This document shows, in pieces, positions 34,597 to 47,200 of a stretch of DNA of 64,000 nt. Source of the DNA: Bugulina stolonifera (taxonomy: Eukaryota; Bryozoa; Gymnolaemata; Cheilostomatida; Bugulidae); NCBI GenBank assembly GCA_935421135.1, contig OW285189.1:24678298-24742297 (forward strand), written 5' to 3'. The notes under the pieces are model-generated. The model had not been told where the DNA came from. It saw only the letters and a program-made list of their open reading frames with translations, and searched no databases. Made by a program: the position numbers and the translations under genes. Position 1 is the stretch's first letter. The number at the start of each line of letters is the position of its first letter.

Positions 34597-37500
34597 TTAA
34601 AGTCTAGTATTTACTTGTTCACCATCTAGTTTATTTATAGAAGTATCAGTCTCAAATCTTCCATTAGATTCTGGTTGTGCTGTCTTCTGTCGATGACTCA
34701 TAAAGTTTGGACAAACAGGGATATAGCTAGTCCACTTAGCTCTGCGTAATACAAAGGTATAACATAATACTTATGTAGTACCAGCACCACTTGGAGTTTT
34801 CAGTAAAGAAAGGGTAGAAACAGAAATAATGTGAGCAGAGAGTCCATGATGAGGTAATATTCTATACTAACATCAGCTGATTGCACAAGTGAGTTCTGGT
34901 ATCCTACAATGGCCGTATTATTGGTTATAATGTGGGTTTACCTGTACATAGCACCAGTTATGGGTAGTATTATTGGTTATAATGTGGGTTTACCTGTATA
35001 TAGCACCATTTCCAAAAGGCAGGTCATAAGTTTCCAGCTTTTCTCCAGATGTTCTAGCTTCTGCTTTCTGTACCCAGTTAGTCATACCTCTCTCTTTCTG
35101 TGTACCTATTATGTACATATACATATATATACCAACAGTATTGTAGATCTAGGAGAGATGCTCCCTGTACTGACTTATTGATTAAATGATAACACTAAAA
35201 ATTCATGCCAGGCATTATACAATGTATTACATAATATATTATACTCAGTAAGAATTATTTTTCATTACTGGTACATGTATATGACAATAATTTAGTAAAC
35301 ATGAACTGCTAACATGTGCATATATTTAAAAGTAGTTTATACACTTGATATTCAGGACCAAATATCTCTAATACCTGTTAGTACATGTTAAAGTATAAAG
35401 AGAGGATAACTTCTGCCATTAAATGTTATATTATTATAATATAATAGGTGTCACATGATAAAGAGAAGATAACCCCTGCCAGCATATTGTAGCATAGTGA
35501 GATGATGACTCTTTTCAGTATTATGCATGGGCCACACTGCAGCGAATTTTTAGCAAAAAGCGAATTTTGGCCAGTGGCGAATCGCAGATTTGCAAAATAT
35601 GTGCGAATTCGCGGAAAACATGCGAACTCGCATTAGCTGGGTTGAATCAGCTAATTTGCAACTCGCTAATTTGTGATTGGCCTATTTTTACTTGTCACGT
35701 TACTGTCACGTGTTCAGAGCCACAGATTTTCAATCAATCATGAGTTTAAATCATTATATTAAAACATTTATTTTGACTGATGAATAAAATGAATACTTCC
35801 GTTTGCAAGAATTGTGTAAAACGAATAAAAGTAAGAATAAAATAATTATTATATTTTATTCTATTTTAATCATAATTTTATTTTACATTTTGCGGAGTTT
35901 TAGTTCTGCAGTGAATTAGAAACGTGACCGAGGATAATAATTTTGGATCCCTCATTGGGTGAAGTCAAATCGTCCACAATGCGAAATCGCTTATAGCTTT
36001 TGCAGTGTGGCACGCTCGATTGTAATTTGTGAATTCGCCTTTGGCCAAAATTCGCTATTCGCAAGAAAATTCGCTGTAGTGTGGCCTAAGCTTTATATGA
36101 TATGATAGTGTAGAAAGAAGATAACTCTTGTCAGTAAATAAGATATGGTCGTATAGCGAGAAGATAATTTTTGTCAGTTTGAATAGTTTGGAAAGAGTAC
36201 AACTCCTAACAGCCGATATAACAAATATAATGATAGTGTAAAGAGAGCGTAACTCCTGTACATACATGTAGAAACTTGTAGTTATCTAGTCCATACCTGG
36301 TATTGTGTTATCTAAGAAGAATGCAAGTCCTCCACCAACAAACATACTTGTACTGAGCAATACTTGAAATATTTCATCTACCACAGGCTCACCTTCAAAC
36401 ATACATAGTAATGTTGTACTAGAATATACATATATAATTCAGAACTTATAGTGACATATATTATTGTATTGGTGTACACAGCAGTAACACATTATATTAG
36501 TGTACAGTAAGTAACTTGGGTATACTTTCCATCAAGCTAATCCCATTAGTGAGGAACCACCATGTGTAAACAGAAGACCTACCAGTATTTATCACCCCTT
36601 GGTTCTTTGTTATCCAATCAGGAAGACCAAGGCCAATGAATAAGGAAGAACCCAGAATAAACAGATTTCTGGAAGAGTTGAGATCCACATACTGGAGGTT
36701 AGAGAGACCAATAGAGCCTATTAATCCTGCAGTCAATACTGTATGTTAGATACAGTGTGGCTATATATATAGGTTGCTGTATATATGTATATGTATGACT
36801 ATATAGGTCAATTAATGCCGTATACAATTAGTATAACTATCTACATTGCAGTGCATTGTATATGAGTTTAGGAAGCAGAATACGAGGAACCAAACTCTAA
36901 TTTTAAAAAAATTTTCTGCACGTCAGTGTAATCCTATATAGTGTATTATCTCTAAGTAATGCAATACATGTACATTGATCTGAAATATTTTATGCATGGA
37001 AACAGTAATCACTCATCATACATGTCATGTACTTGTCTTTTTATTTTAATTTATGTTGACAAACAATATAATGCTAACTGTCATCTTATACTACTTTACC
37101 AAAGAGAGCCAAATAGGTTCCGCCCATGACAGGATCTGGTATTGTTACAAAAACAGCACAGAACTTGCTGAATACCCCAGCTATCAGCATAAAAATGGCA
37201 GCAACTTGTACAACCCTTCTGCTGCCAACCTGAAAATAGCATGTAATAAAAAAAATTCAAGACACATTTTTTCAAAATAGTATTATTCCTGGTTATTCCT
37301 TTAGGTAGCCGTACAGGAAGTTGTTGAGGTACCAGCAATACCAACTTCAAATGCGTCTTTTAGTTGACAACACTAGTCTACAGGAGGGTATATTTTTTTG
37401 GTCACACCACACTAAGCGTGAGCTTCGTTGACTTGTAATGGTGGAGAAAAAGAGGGAGGGATGTTAGTTTTTGAGAAATGTGTGTTGCAAATAGCATTGC

Positions 37501-40500
37501 ACATTCTAATAGATATAATTATATTGTATGCACATGCACATGTATAACACACACTCATTCCATACCTTTGTCAGGGCTATTGCTCCAATGTTGCCACTGT
37601 ACGATGTTGTGCTTGTGACTAGACCCCAAGCACCTGCTAATATACCACCCAAGCCCTCTATTCCAATTCCCCTGTTTATGGCAGCAGTTGTAGGTGGTGA
37701 AGCACCTGATATTCTGTAATGGTGGAAATAGGTAATCCATGTAGAATGTAAATATAACATAAAAAAGAACTCCCTTGACATTCACCATATTGAAGTCAAA
37801 TCGATGTTTTTAGCCAGATTAGCCAGTGCAAGCGGTGGAAACGGTAGAAGCAGTGGAAGCAGCTGTTTGGTGGGGACTAGGTACAGGAACTATGGAGTGA
37901 ATTATTAGCATGCAGTAAGCGCTGTCTAACCTTGCGGCAGCATAGTAATCACCGACGGATTCAATTATAGATGCTATGGTTGCTGCTAGCATTCCAAACA
38001 CTCCAGCTATGGACACAGTCGGCATACCCCATTGACCTGTGGAGAAAGCAGGTACATTTAAAGATATAGTGGTTATATAACATAGATTGTATTCTGCTGA
38101 CATTTGAAATTATATTCTACTTGAATATGGTTACTCTACCTGGATAAGGAAACCTGAACCACTTGGCATTAGTAAGTACAGAGATCCTGCTGTCAGTACG
38201 AGCTTTATAATATATATGATCTTTGTCATCAGGAAATACATTGGTGTATGTTAGGATGATGGAGACTATGTAAGCCACCAGGATTGCTAGGATCACCTGC
38301 AAAAAGGTCTGGATGCATGTATACAGAGGATTACAGGAGAATTTGTATAAAAAAATTGGACAAGGAGAACCAGCTTTCAACAACACAGAAAGTCACACCA
38401 TGAACATGGATGACTCGCATTCCCTCACCAATTATTGAACTTGAGTGAAGTTAATAGATGCAAAGTCAATCAACTCTTACATACATTGTACAAGTAGGTG
38501 CAATAGAGTTGTTGGTAGAACAGCTTTGATGTGAAGAAGTTAGAGAACTGCATCTACCCTGATACTGCAGTTAAGAAAGAATGTATTGTGGTGAAACAGC
38601 ATAGCCTGCCAGGGCATGGACTATAAACTTGTGTATACATGCATTGACATTGTTCCCATATTTACACATTCATGCATTACCATTGTCTTACCTTGTACTC
38701 TTATTATACATGTACATGCATGAACATTACTACTATTTATAATCAACTACTTATGTATAGTGTGCTTCTATTATTGTTATTATTAACCAATCAGGTTATC
38801 GCAATTACGCATGTATGCAATTATCCTCTCTTGCCTGATTATACATGCTAAGTCTTTTTACTATACACTTTTTGGGCTGATGTCTTGAAACATGCCCATA
38901 TTTATATACTACCCATTTCGGACTATTGTAAGCACTTTTTGTGCAAGGTCGACCCTTTTGGTGGCCGACGTCGGGCGGAACTACTCCATGTTGTTGCATC
39001 AGTTCCGGCCCGATACCTTATCGTACTAGCCCGATACCTTATCGCACCTTTTTCAGGAAGTGTATTTAGTATAAAAGCCAGCACATTTTCTGTATCAAAT
39101 CAGTTGTTGACTGCGCTCTAATAAAGCAACATCTCCTAACTCAAACCTAGAGGCTTACTCTTGCAGGCAGGTAGCTCCACCCACGGATCTTCTTAGATCC
39201 AAGCGGCTCGAGCTCATCCTCATACTCGTTTAAGCATCTCTTTCTACACTCCTTGTGAGTCTACATCTATGGGCTTAAGTCGATCCCGGATTCTATATGA
39301 ATCTAGCGTCGGGCCTAAGTTCCTAGATTATCAGAACTTCTTTCTACACTCCTTTGGAGTATAAACTCTACAGACCTACGTCGACCCTGGACTCTTAGAT
39401 GAGTCTCAGCATCGGCCTACGTCAAGATATATAATTACAAGAGCACTAACTAACTGTTCACTATGTAATGTGTGGAAGGTCACTTGGTCATCTTCTACCA
39501 ACCTCCAAGGCCTTCCCATACCCGTGCCATATTGGCACTCGTATGTAAACACAGTCGAAAACATTACAGTATTTACCCTGACATTATACTGCAGCTAAGA
39601 AGGAATGCACAGGCGAAGTTATGGTAACTATAAACCTGTCAATGGATCAGTGTTGTATGATAGGAGTTCAGATTGAGTAAACACTCAGTAAAATACAGAT
39701 AGCTACTATGTTCACCACTACAATACAAATAAACGTGTAGCTTTTTGTCTTGTATTTTCAATGCCAGTAGATTTCTATTAATATATCAAGTCATAATAAC
39801 AGGATATGAACTTCTACTAGAAACTATCTGTATAACGTACATGTAAAAGTGTAGACTGTGATTCATTCACATAATGTGAAAGGAGTGGGGTGCATTGAAG
39901 GGAGACATTATAAATAATACGGAACAACAGTTCATGTAGGCCTACATGTAATTATTTGATAGTAAAATCCCTATAGTGTCCAGTTTGCAAGCAGCAGATT
40001 TTGAAAGTTAATCGCAATTCCACTTACTTGTAATGGTTGCTTACTTGTAATGGCCTTTTGTCTTAGCAATATTTATGAAAGTACATAAATTGCATGTAGA
40101 TGTATTCTGTTATAAGAAGGGAAGCTCACCGGAAACAGTTTGAAGAGCGGGAAACCACGAGATCTTGAGCAGCCGCCATGTTCCTTTGAGTAACACGGTA
40201 CTTTTACTTTACCCATATACTGAGAGAATATCAATATGAGAGTGAATGTCCTGTAAAACACAACTCAAGATGGAGTATGGACGGGGCTAAATGACTGTAT
40301 AGTGACGATCATGTAAATGTACACTGTGTAATGCACTGTGTAATGCACTGTGTAATGCACTGTGTAATGCACTGTGTAATGCACTGTGTAATACAGCATG
40401 CAGCAGCATACAGCAGTGCGCAGCAGCGCACTGCTTCACAGCAACACAGCAACACATATTGCTTTCATGGAAAAGCCCACAGCATGCTTCACCTTTTGCC

Positions 40501-42131
40501 TGAATTGTTACAGAGCCCAGTTTAAATCACAGATGTAATAGTAATAATTAGTTATATTTTTTTTATACTCACATGAAAGCTATACCCTATACTCACATGA
40601 AAGCTATACCCCACTGACTGGAAGCTATTCCTACTGATATGCTGGCTAATGAGAGGCCGACCAGAGCAATGGTAACAGAAATGGTAAGTGGACCAATAAA
40701 TCTCAACAAAATCCCCATGACACCAGAGAATCCAGCCACCAACTCAAATATAGAGGCCACAATCAGAGCTCCCTGGCCCTAAATACAACACGACAAGTGG
40801 TACATATTTGGTCATATTTTTGCAATTACATGTAGCTAAATGAATATGTTCCCATGTTAACTATATATAACTATATGACTGTGTCTGTATCAATGTCATA
40901 GAATAACACTTTGTGTAAACTTACAGCCCTCATTCTCTCTCTCCAGACCTCTCTGTGTTCCTCAGAACCAGTTATCACAACCTGATGTGTGGAGTTTGGG
41001 TTCATTAAATAGTACTCTGTTAGGTTTGTACCTGTATCAGTGTGTAATTAGTCAACTGATGGGCTATTGATACTTTTGTAGGCTAGTTGTTGGAGTTGTT
41101 GATAAGCAGTGGAAATCATGTATTACATTTCATGCGCTTTTGTTCAACAGGAAAATAGTACAAGGGTTATGAAAGCTGTTGCACATATTTATAAGTCAGA
41201 AAAGAAAATCTACTTGACTCTCAATGTGTGAATATAGTTTCTGTATTCATTGTATATTGTGAGGAACTATTAGTGATAGTACACTCTGAAAATACTTACA
41301 TTACACTACATTGTAAACACTGACAACTAGACACTTACCTGGAGATAGAACTGTTGGGCACTTGCCAAATGTACTAAATATAGCAAAGAGAGGAGGAAAG
41401 AAGGCTGCATTACCACCTTGAATTATGGGCAACCTGCAAAATTCAATATAAAAGTACATGCACTGATGAGGTGTTAAACACCAAAACAGTACAATGTATG
41501 CAGATTGAGTAAAATTACATGTATGTAGATTTTTACCGCATGTATCCTCATGTTGTTATTTCTAAATCAGATTTGTGGTTTTTGTAATTCTTCGATTTGA
41601 AATTCTGGCATCTTTGGCACCAGAAATATGAGAATAGGAAACTGTTGCGTAATTGAGTTACCTGCATCCGAATGTCGACTGAAGAAATGTGACTATACCA
41701 GCTGCAAAGAATGCTGTTGTCATCAACTCAGCTTTGGCTACTTCATCTGTCTCTTGACCTACTTCTATACATGTTGCTGCCGATATGAGAAGTGGGAACC
41801 CGATTGGACCTCCAGCCATTGTAATAAATTGCTGTGAATAGTTACAAATTATATCGGTCTTCTCCTAATAGAATTTCTCTCCAATCAGTTGGAAAAGTAC
41901 TACAAGTATTTTATTGGCACATAGAAGTCCTATGAGTAATGACTTTATACAGACAGTATAGCGGATTGCTCTAACCTGAAAACCAAGAGTAAGGCAGAGA
42001 TGCCATGGAGGTATGTCTTCTATGGAGTACTGCAGTGTAGGCAACTCATGACCTTCTCTTTCTTGGTCTATTCGTTGATCTTCTGATATCACTCTCTCCT
42101 GCTCTATATCATTTATTTTCAACTCTGCCAT
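34597..42131 (-). CDS. SLC23 / NAT-family transporter, copy C (complete, 14 exons, 622 aa)
   Basis: Exons: 42131-41976, 41831-41662, 41433-41339, 41031-40925, 40778-40597, 40250-40130, 38296-38140, 38036-37931, 37713-37566, 37229-37100, 36726-36583, 36392-36297, 35105-34994 and 34741-34597, stop TAA at 34599-34597. The 1869-nt frame is open. This copy departs most from the family at functional sites. The TM1 QH motif is QQ (exon 2 starts CAA, residue 53). The glycine loop before the signature reads [11 protein letters not shown] where the others have TG or SG after GAWG. The signature is [10 protein letters not shown] (405-414), with Gly first. APPP is ASPP. The fold landmarks [21 protein letters not shown] and [10 protein letters not shown] are intact. 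It may have changed or lost transport. Exons 5 and 13 have duplicated donor borders. Confidence 0.95.
34914..35015 (-). repeat. Two-copy repeat (52 bp) of the exon 13 donor border of copy C
   Basis: TATTATTGGTTATAATGTGG plus GTTTACCTGTAYATAGCACCA occurs at 34915 and again at 34967. Each copy contains the end of exon 13 and a GTAAAC donor. The one nearest the exon body (border 34994) is taken as authentic. Confidence 0.8.
35393..35520. repeat. GAGGATAACTTCTGCC-type repeats in intron 12 of copy C
   Basis: Two or three units with AAAGAGAGGATAACTTCTGC cores precede the inverted-repeat element. More units follow it at 36110-36260. Confidence 0.5.
35530..36086. mobile_element. Inverted-repeat transposon remnant, 557 bp
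   Basis: Both ends read GGCCACACTRCAGCGAATTT inward. Similarity continues for about 60 bp (AGCGAATTTTGGCCA in both arms). The interior has no transposase frame. It lies in intron 12 of copy C and splits the intronic repeat array. A clean target duplication is not visible. Confidence 0.75.
38780..39440 (+). mobile_element. Possible solo LTR or retroelement fragment
   Basis: This GC-richer block in intron 6 of copy C has a TATA-like AGTATAAAAGCC (about 39069) and AATAAAG (about 39120), followed by a roughly 100-bp diverged duplication (39239-39336 and 39340-39425) that begins CTTTCTACACTCCTT. Promoter plus poly(A) order suits an LTR. I could not fix its ends or a target duplication. Confidence 0.35.
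40318..40392. repeat. 12-bp tandem repeat (AATGCACTGTGT)n
   Basis: About six copies, followed by a CAGCAG-rich stretch, in intron 5 of copy C. Confidence 0.85.
40563..40612 (-). repeat. Two-copy repeat (24 bp) of the exon 5 donor border of copy C
   Basis: TATACTCACATGAAAGCTAT occurs twice, 24 bp apart. Both carry the exon end ATAGCTTTCAT and the donor GTGAGTAT on the minus strand. The true border is taken as 40597. Use of the distal donor would add an in-frame TGA. Confidence 0.8.
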
Positions 42132-42860
42132 TCTCCTTAGATGTAGAGAACAGTCTGCTAGAATTACAAACTATACCAGTAGTTTAGTATTGCTAATAAT
42201 ATACCCTTGCAACTGAGATGGTGTCCACCTCTGATTGGTGCCAAGATATCAGTTTCATTGCCATGTAGACTGGGCTCCAAAGTTTTTAAAATTATAGGTG
42301 GACAAGCCTGTGGTTGAGTGTAGAACTCAAATTGGGAATTTGTGTCTCATGAACACTGAGCTACACCATCACTTGTGTAAATATGAATTTATTATGCATT
42401 ATGTAAAAATAAGGCCCTGCCCATCTGTAGTACATACCCATGGATGACATACGTGTACGCAACCATAGTTATATAGTAATATAACCATAACACTGTTTTA
42501 TACATGTATATGAATGCTTGGGGGAGATTAGATTTTACCCACGTATTCAACATAATGAATTTACAGGAAGTAAAACCACCATGATGTGAGAGTAACTACA
42601 TTGTATCATAGTATCTCTGACCAAGTATATACCAGACATGTGCCAAGCAGACAAATACTCAAGTCAAGAGTCAAGTAAGAGTATACATTCCCAATTGATA
42701 AAAAGTAATGTAGAGTCAACTCATCGGATGAAGCAAGTCAAAAGTAGAGTAAGAGTAAATAAACAGCCATTTTGAAAAGTAAAGTAAGAGTCAAACAACT
42801 ATATTATACTTTCAACCAGTAGTTATGCAAAACACCCCAAACCATGTATGTACATGTATG

Positions 42861-42921
42861 TAGCAGCAGCAGCAGCAGCAGCAACATCAGCAGCAATAGC
42901 AGCAGCAGCAACAGCGGCAGC
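42861..42921. repeat. Imperfect (AGC)n trinucleotide tract
   Basis: About 20 AGC-type triplets with CAT, AAT and CGG interruptions. Confidence 0.9.
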
Positions 42922-43065
42922 GGAGTATTAGCAGTGGTGGTACAAATCATAAAGTGTGTTTTACTGTAGAACTTCTTTAGTGGAGAAAATACTAATACTA
43001 ATACGTGGTCCTGCCAAGCCCGCAGAGAACCAAACAAGTAACTTACCACTGCACTACCTTTATCA

Positions 43066-43211
43066 AGTGTATATCCCTGCAGTAGTGTAGATGTATATCC
43101 CTGCAGTAGTGTAGGTGTATATCCCTGCAGTAGTGTAGGTGTATATCCCTGCAGTAGTGTAGGTGTATATCCCTGCAGTAGTGTAGGTGTATATCCCTGC
43201 AGTAGTGTAAG
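43066..43211. repeat. 24-bp minisatellite
   Basis: About six copies of TATATCCCTGCAGTAGTGTA plus GGTG. Confidence 0.9.
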
Positions 43212-43535
43212 TGACAATTGAGTAATGTATTAAAACTGTCACTGATCTTATATTGTACTACTTACTACTACATGAACATGTGGTACTAATAATTATCAAG
43301 TTCTTACACACTTTCAAGGTTAAATACCAGCTTAATAGTATGCAGGTTAGGACACTCTTACTTGTACATGTAGAATGTAGATGCATTCAGAGAAGATTGT
43401 TCCCCTTACTGAATTAGCTAATTCAGTATTTGGCAACTAACTGTACTGGTTCATACAAGACTGCTTATAGATATAGTATGTATTTATTTACATATGATGT
43501 TGTGACGCACTGTAACATGTACATGTATATGTATA

Positions 43536-43812
43536 TTGTAGGTAGCATATTTGTAGCATATCTTATATGGATATTGTAGGTAAGTGTAGTATATTTGTAG
43601 CATATCTAATATGGATATTGTAGGTAGTATAGTATATTTGTAGGCTACAAATATACTATACTACCTACAATATCCATATTAGATATGCTACAAATTGTAG
43701 CATATCTAATATGGATATTGTAGGTAAGTGTAGTATATTTGTAGCATATCTTATATGGATATTGTAGGTAAGTGTAGTATATTTGTAGCATATCTAATAG
43801 TATATTGTGGGT
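43536..43812. repeat. Tandem array of about 44 bp with an internal inversion (large cruciform)
   Basis: Units contain TTTGTAGCATATCTAATATG and GATATTGTAGGTAAGTGTAG. Near 43640-43692 one unit is inverted relative to its neighbours, giving long, almost perfect palindromic arms on both sides. Confidence 0.85.
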
Positions 43813-44097
43813 TAGTGTATGATACTCTGTACATTGTGTTTGTTGCTTTTGACCATGTACTTTTTATGAAAATAGCTCAAACTTGTGTACAGGTAGAATA
43901 TACCAATACAATGGAATGTTATGCAGTTACAATACTCTTGTTATAGAAAAACATGTAAAGTATAATATGAATAGGACTGTGGGTTACAGAAAATAGATAA
44001 TTATTAAATGCTACATAGCAAACCGCTATTACTACATAAGGAATAGAATGATTAAGTTTGAGGTACAATCATATAGGCATTTCCCAGTAATGTATTG

Positions 44098-44168
44098 CAA
44101 TTTGAAGTTGTCCTCTTCCAGTTAGACAGAGCAATCCCAACCGGGAGAGGACAACTTGGTATTAGCAT
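44098..44168. mobile_element. Short palindromic repeat of the GAAGTTGTCCTCT family
   Basis: Arms TTTGAAGTTGTCCTCT and GAGAGGACAACTTGG surround about 30 bp. It is related to the arms at 2371-2495. Confidence 0.5.
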
Positions 44169-44277
44169 ATAATATGAATGTCAATACAAATATGCATGTA
44201 CATGTACATGTAGGTAAGGTATGTATATGTAGGTAAACTATGCCAATGCTAAATCATATAAATAGAAAGTGGCACAA

Positions 44278-47200
44278 TTAAATATCGACAGTCTCAGTGT
44301 CTTTTTTACATGATGAGATTTCAGCTTCAAATCCTCCATTAGATTCTGGTTGTGCTGTCTTCTGTCGATGACTCATAAAGTTTGGACAAACAGGGATATA
44401 GCTAGTCCACTTAGCTCTGTGTAACACAAAGTATAATCAAGTATATGACAATAAATAAGCAGAGACTAGTACTCAAATCAATACAAAGGGTTGCTCATAT
44501 TTCTTATATGGTGTAAGCTCGACCAACCAATCATTCAATCGCTTGGAACCCAGGCTAGCCCCTGCCACACTATTCTACCACTTAGTCTTGATTTTCCCAT
44601 GCATTAGACGTAGTAAGTAGCTAGCAGGAACTTACAACATAAAATGTCTCTGCAACCTAGTTTCAGACACAGTTAAATTTGATCAAGAATTTATCGACCC
44701 ACCTCTAGCGACCCCCTCTAATGACCCCCTCTAGTGCCCACCTCTAGCGACCCCCTCTAATGACCCCCTCTAGCGACCCACCTCTAGTGCCCACCTCTAG
44801 CGACCCACCTCTAGTGACTCCCTCTAATGACCCCCTCTAGTGACCCACCTCTAGTGCCCACCTCTAGCGACCCACCTCTAGTGACCCACCTTTAAATGAT
44901 CCAACTCTAATGTATATGTAGCAAATACATGTACACCAGCCCAAACTAGGTGAAAACACCAAATAAAAATTTTAACTTGTCAATGGGGCTATATAGATAG
45001 CTTGTCAATGGGGCTATATAGATAGCTTGCCATTTTATTTACAACCGACATTTAGACTGGTTCAGGAGATTACACAGTCTGACACCAATTCAATAATACC
45101 TGTAGATAGCCTCATTCCCAAACGGCATATCGTATGCTGCAAACTTCTCCCTTTTATCTTGAGCAGTGCTACTTTTTGTCTTGTCCACCCAGACTGACAT
45201 ACCTCTCTCTTCATATGTCCCTAAATTTCATGCTAATGTTATTAATAAACCAGGTAGTATGGAAGAAAAGTCTACTCAGCCATGTCTGAGGTGGTTTGGC
45301 ATGTAGAAAGAACAGAAGATGAGTATGTAACAGAAAGAACAATGAACATGAATTTACAGGGAAAAAGTAAAAGAGTATGGCATAAGAGAAGGTTGAGCAA
45401 TAGCATAATTATAGGGGAATCGAATCGCACCGAACCTAAGGTCAGGATAGAGAGAAGTAGAGGACGTTGGTTCTGTCAGCAGCTACCCCACATGAAGTTA
45501 TTAATACACCGGTCTCACTTCATGCTCATTTAAAGCATAATTTACTTATACTTATATTTCATGTTCTTGGTGCACCAAATTGTAATAATATTTGCATGTA
45601 ATACATTATGCCATATTATTCGCCTATTCGTAAAGATACTTCATACCTGGTGTCGTGTTGTAAAGGAAAATACATGTAACTACATGTACATTGTATATTA
45701 AATATTAACATAATAATTATACTACTTGCCAATGGATACGTAATAATAACATATAAATAATAGAGTGGAGGAAAAATAGCTTCTGTTAGTAGTTAGATGA
45801 TGATAGTATAGAGAGAGGATAACCCTTGTTAATAAATATTAAGTGTAGAGAGAGCACAACTCCTGTGAGTAGATATATTATGCTGTATATACAAATGTAC
45901 ATGTACATGTAGACACTTGTAGTTATGTAGCCCATACCTGGTATTGTATTATCTAAGAAGAATGCAAGTCCTCCACCAACAAACATACTTGTACTGAGCA
46001 ATACTTGAAATATTTCATCTACCACAGGTTCACCTTCAAACATGCACACATTGAATACATTGCTTGCAATGTGCATTTAGAATAATTATACATGTACAGC
46101 ATGGATATATTGTATTGCCTTACATTGATTACTACCTTATTTCTGTTACTCAGTAGTACAAAGGCCCCTTTTGAATTGGTAATTGTACCGATATTACAGC
46201 CAAGATGCAGTCCTTCTGGCAGGAGCCCAAAGAATTTGCAATAATTCTAGCAACCTGAGAAAGTGGTAGACAACTCCAAAAAAAGTTAGTGCCAAGTGAA
46301 CAGGCACGTTAATTTTGTTGTGGGTGAAACATACCAGTATTAATCACCCCTTTATTCTTTTTTATCCAATCAGGAACAGCGAGACCAATGAGTAAGGAAG
46401 AACCAAGAATAAACAGATTTCTGGAGGAGTTGAGATCCACATACTGGAGGTTAGAGAGACCCACAGATGCTATTAATCCTACAATAAATACTGTATATAT
46501 AAGGAGTTTTATCTGTTTATTAGAGCGTACAGCATGTAGTCTGCACCTTGTAGATGTAGAATACAAATAATTGGCAACTAACTTGTCAGACTATATTTTT
46601 GTGGCAAACAAACGTGATAGATCAGAGAGGTTCAGAGTCACCTCCTTGAAAAATGAAGATTGAGATCTACCTTTTTCCAACAGCAATTTCCAGAAAAATG
46701 CGATATCAAACTCTATCTAGTCTCTAGAATATTAGCAAATTCTAATCAACAGTCAGCTCTTATGTGATTACACTGTGTGTTTGTATAGTTTTCACCAAAG
46801 TGCAGCCTCCACAATGTGACCTTTATGTCTATGTCTACATCTGCCTGCACTCCTGCATCTACCTGCACTCCTGCATCTACCTGCACTCCTGCATCTACCT
46901 GCACTCCTGCATCTACCTGCACTCCTGCATCTACCTGCACTCCTGCATCTACCTGCACTCCTGCATCTACCTGCACTCCTGCATCTACCTGCACTCCTGC
47001 ATCTACCTGCACTCCTGCATCTACCTGCACTCCTGCATCTACCTGCACTCCTGCATCTACCTGCACTCCTGCATCTACCTGCATCTACCTGCACTCCTGC
47101 ATCTACCTGCACTCCTGCATCTACCTGCACTCCTGCATCTACCTGCACTCCTGCATCTACCTGCACTCCTGCATCTACCTGCACTCCTGCATCTACCTGC

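Larger units (their letters stand above)
42132..44277. other. Spacer between transporter copies C and D
   Basis: No gene is supported. Contents are an AGC-type trinucleotide tract, a 24-bp minisatellite, a tandem/inverted repeat complex and a short GAGAGGACAACTT palindromic element. Confidence 0.65.

Noticed and set aside
37053..37280. Plus-strand frames opposite transporter exons
   Set aside because: They are shadows of minus-strand exon 10 of copy C; similar shadows occur opposite most exons.
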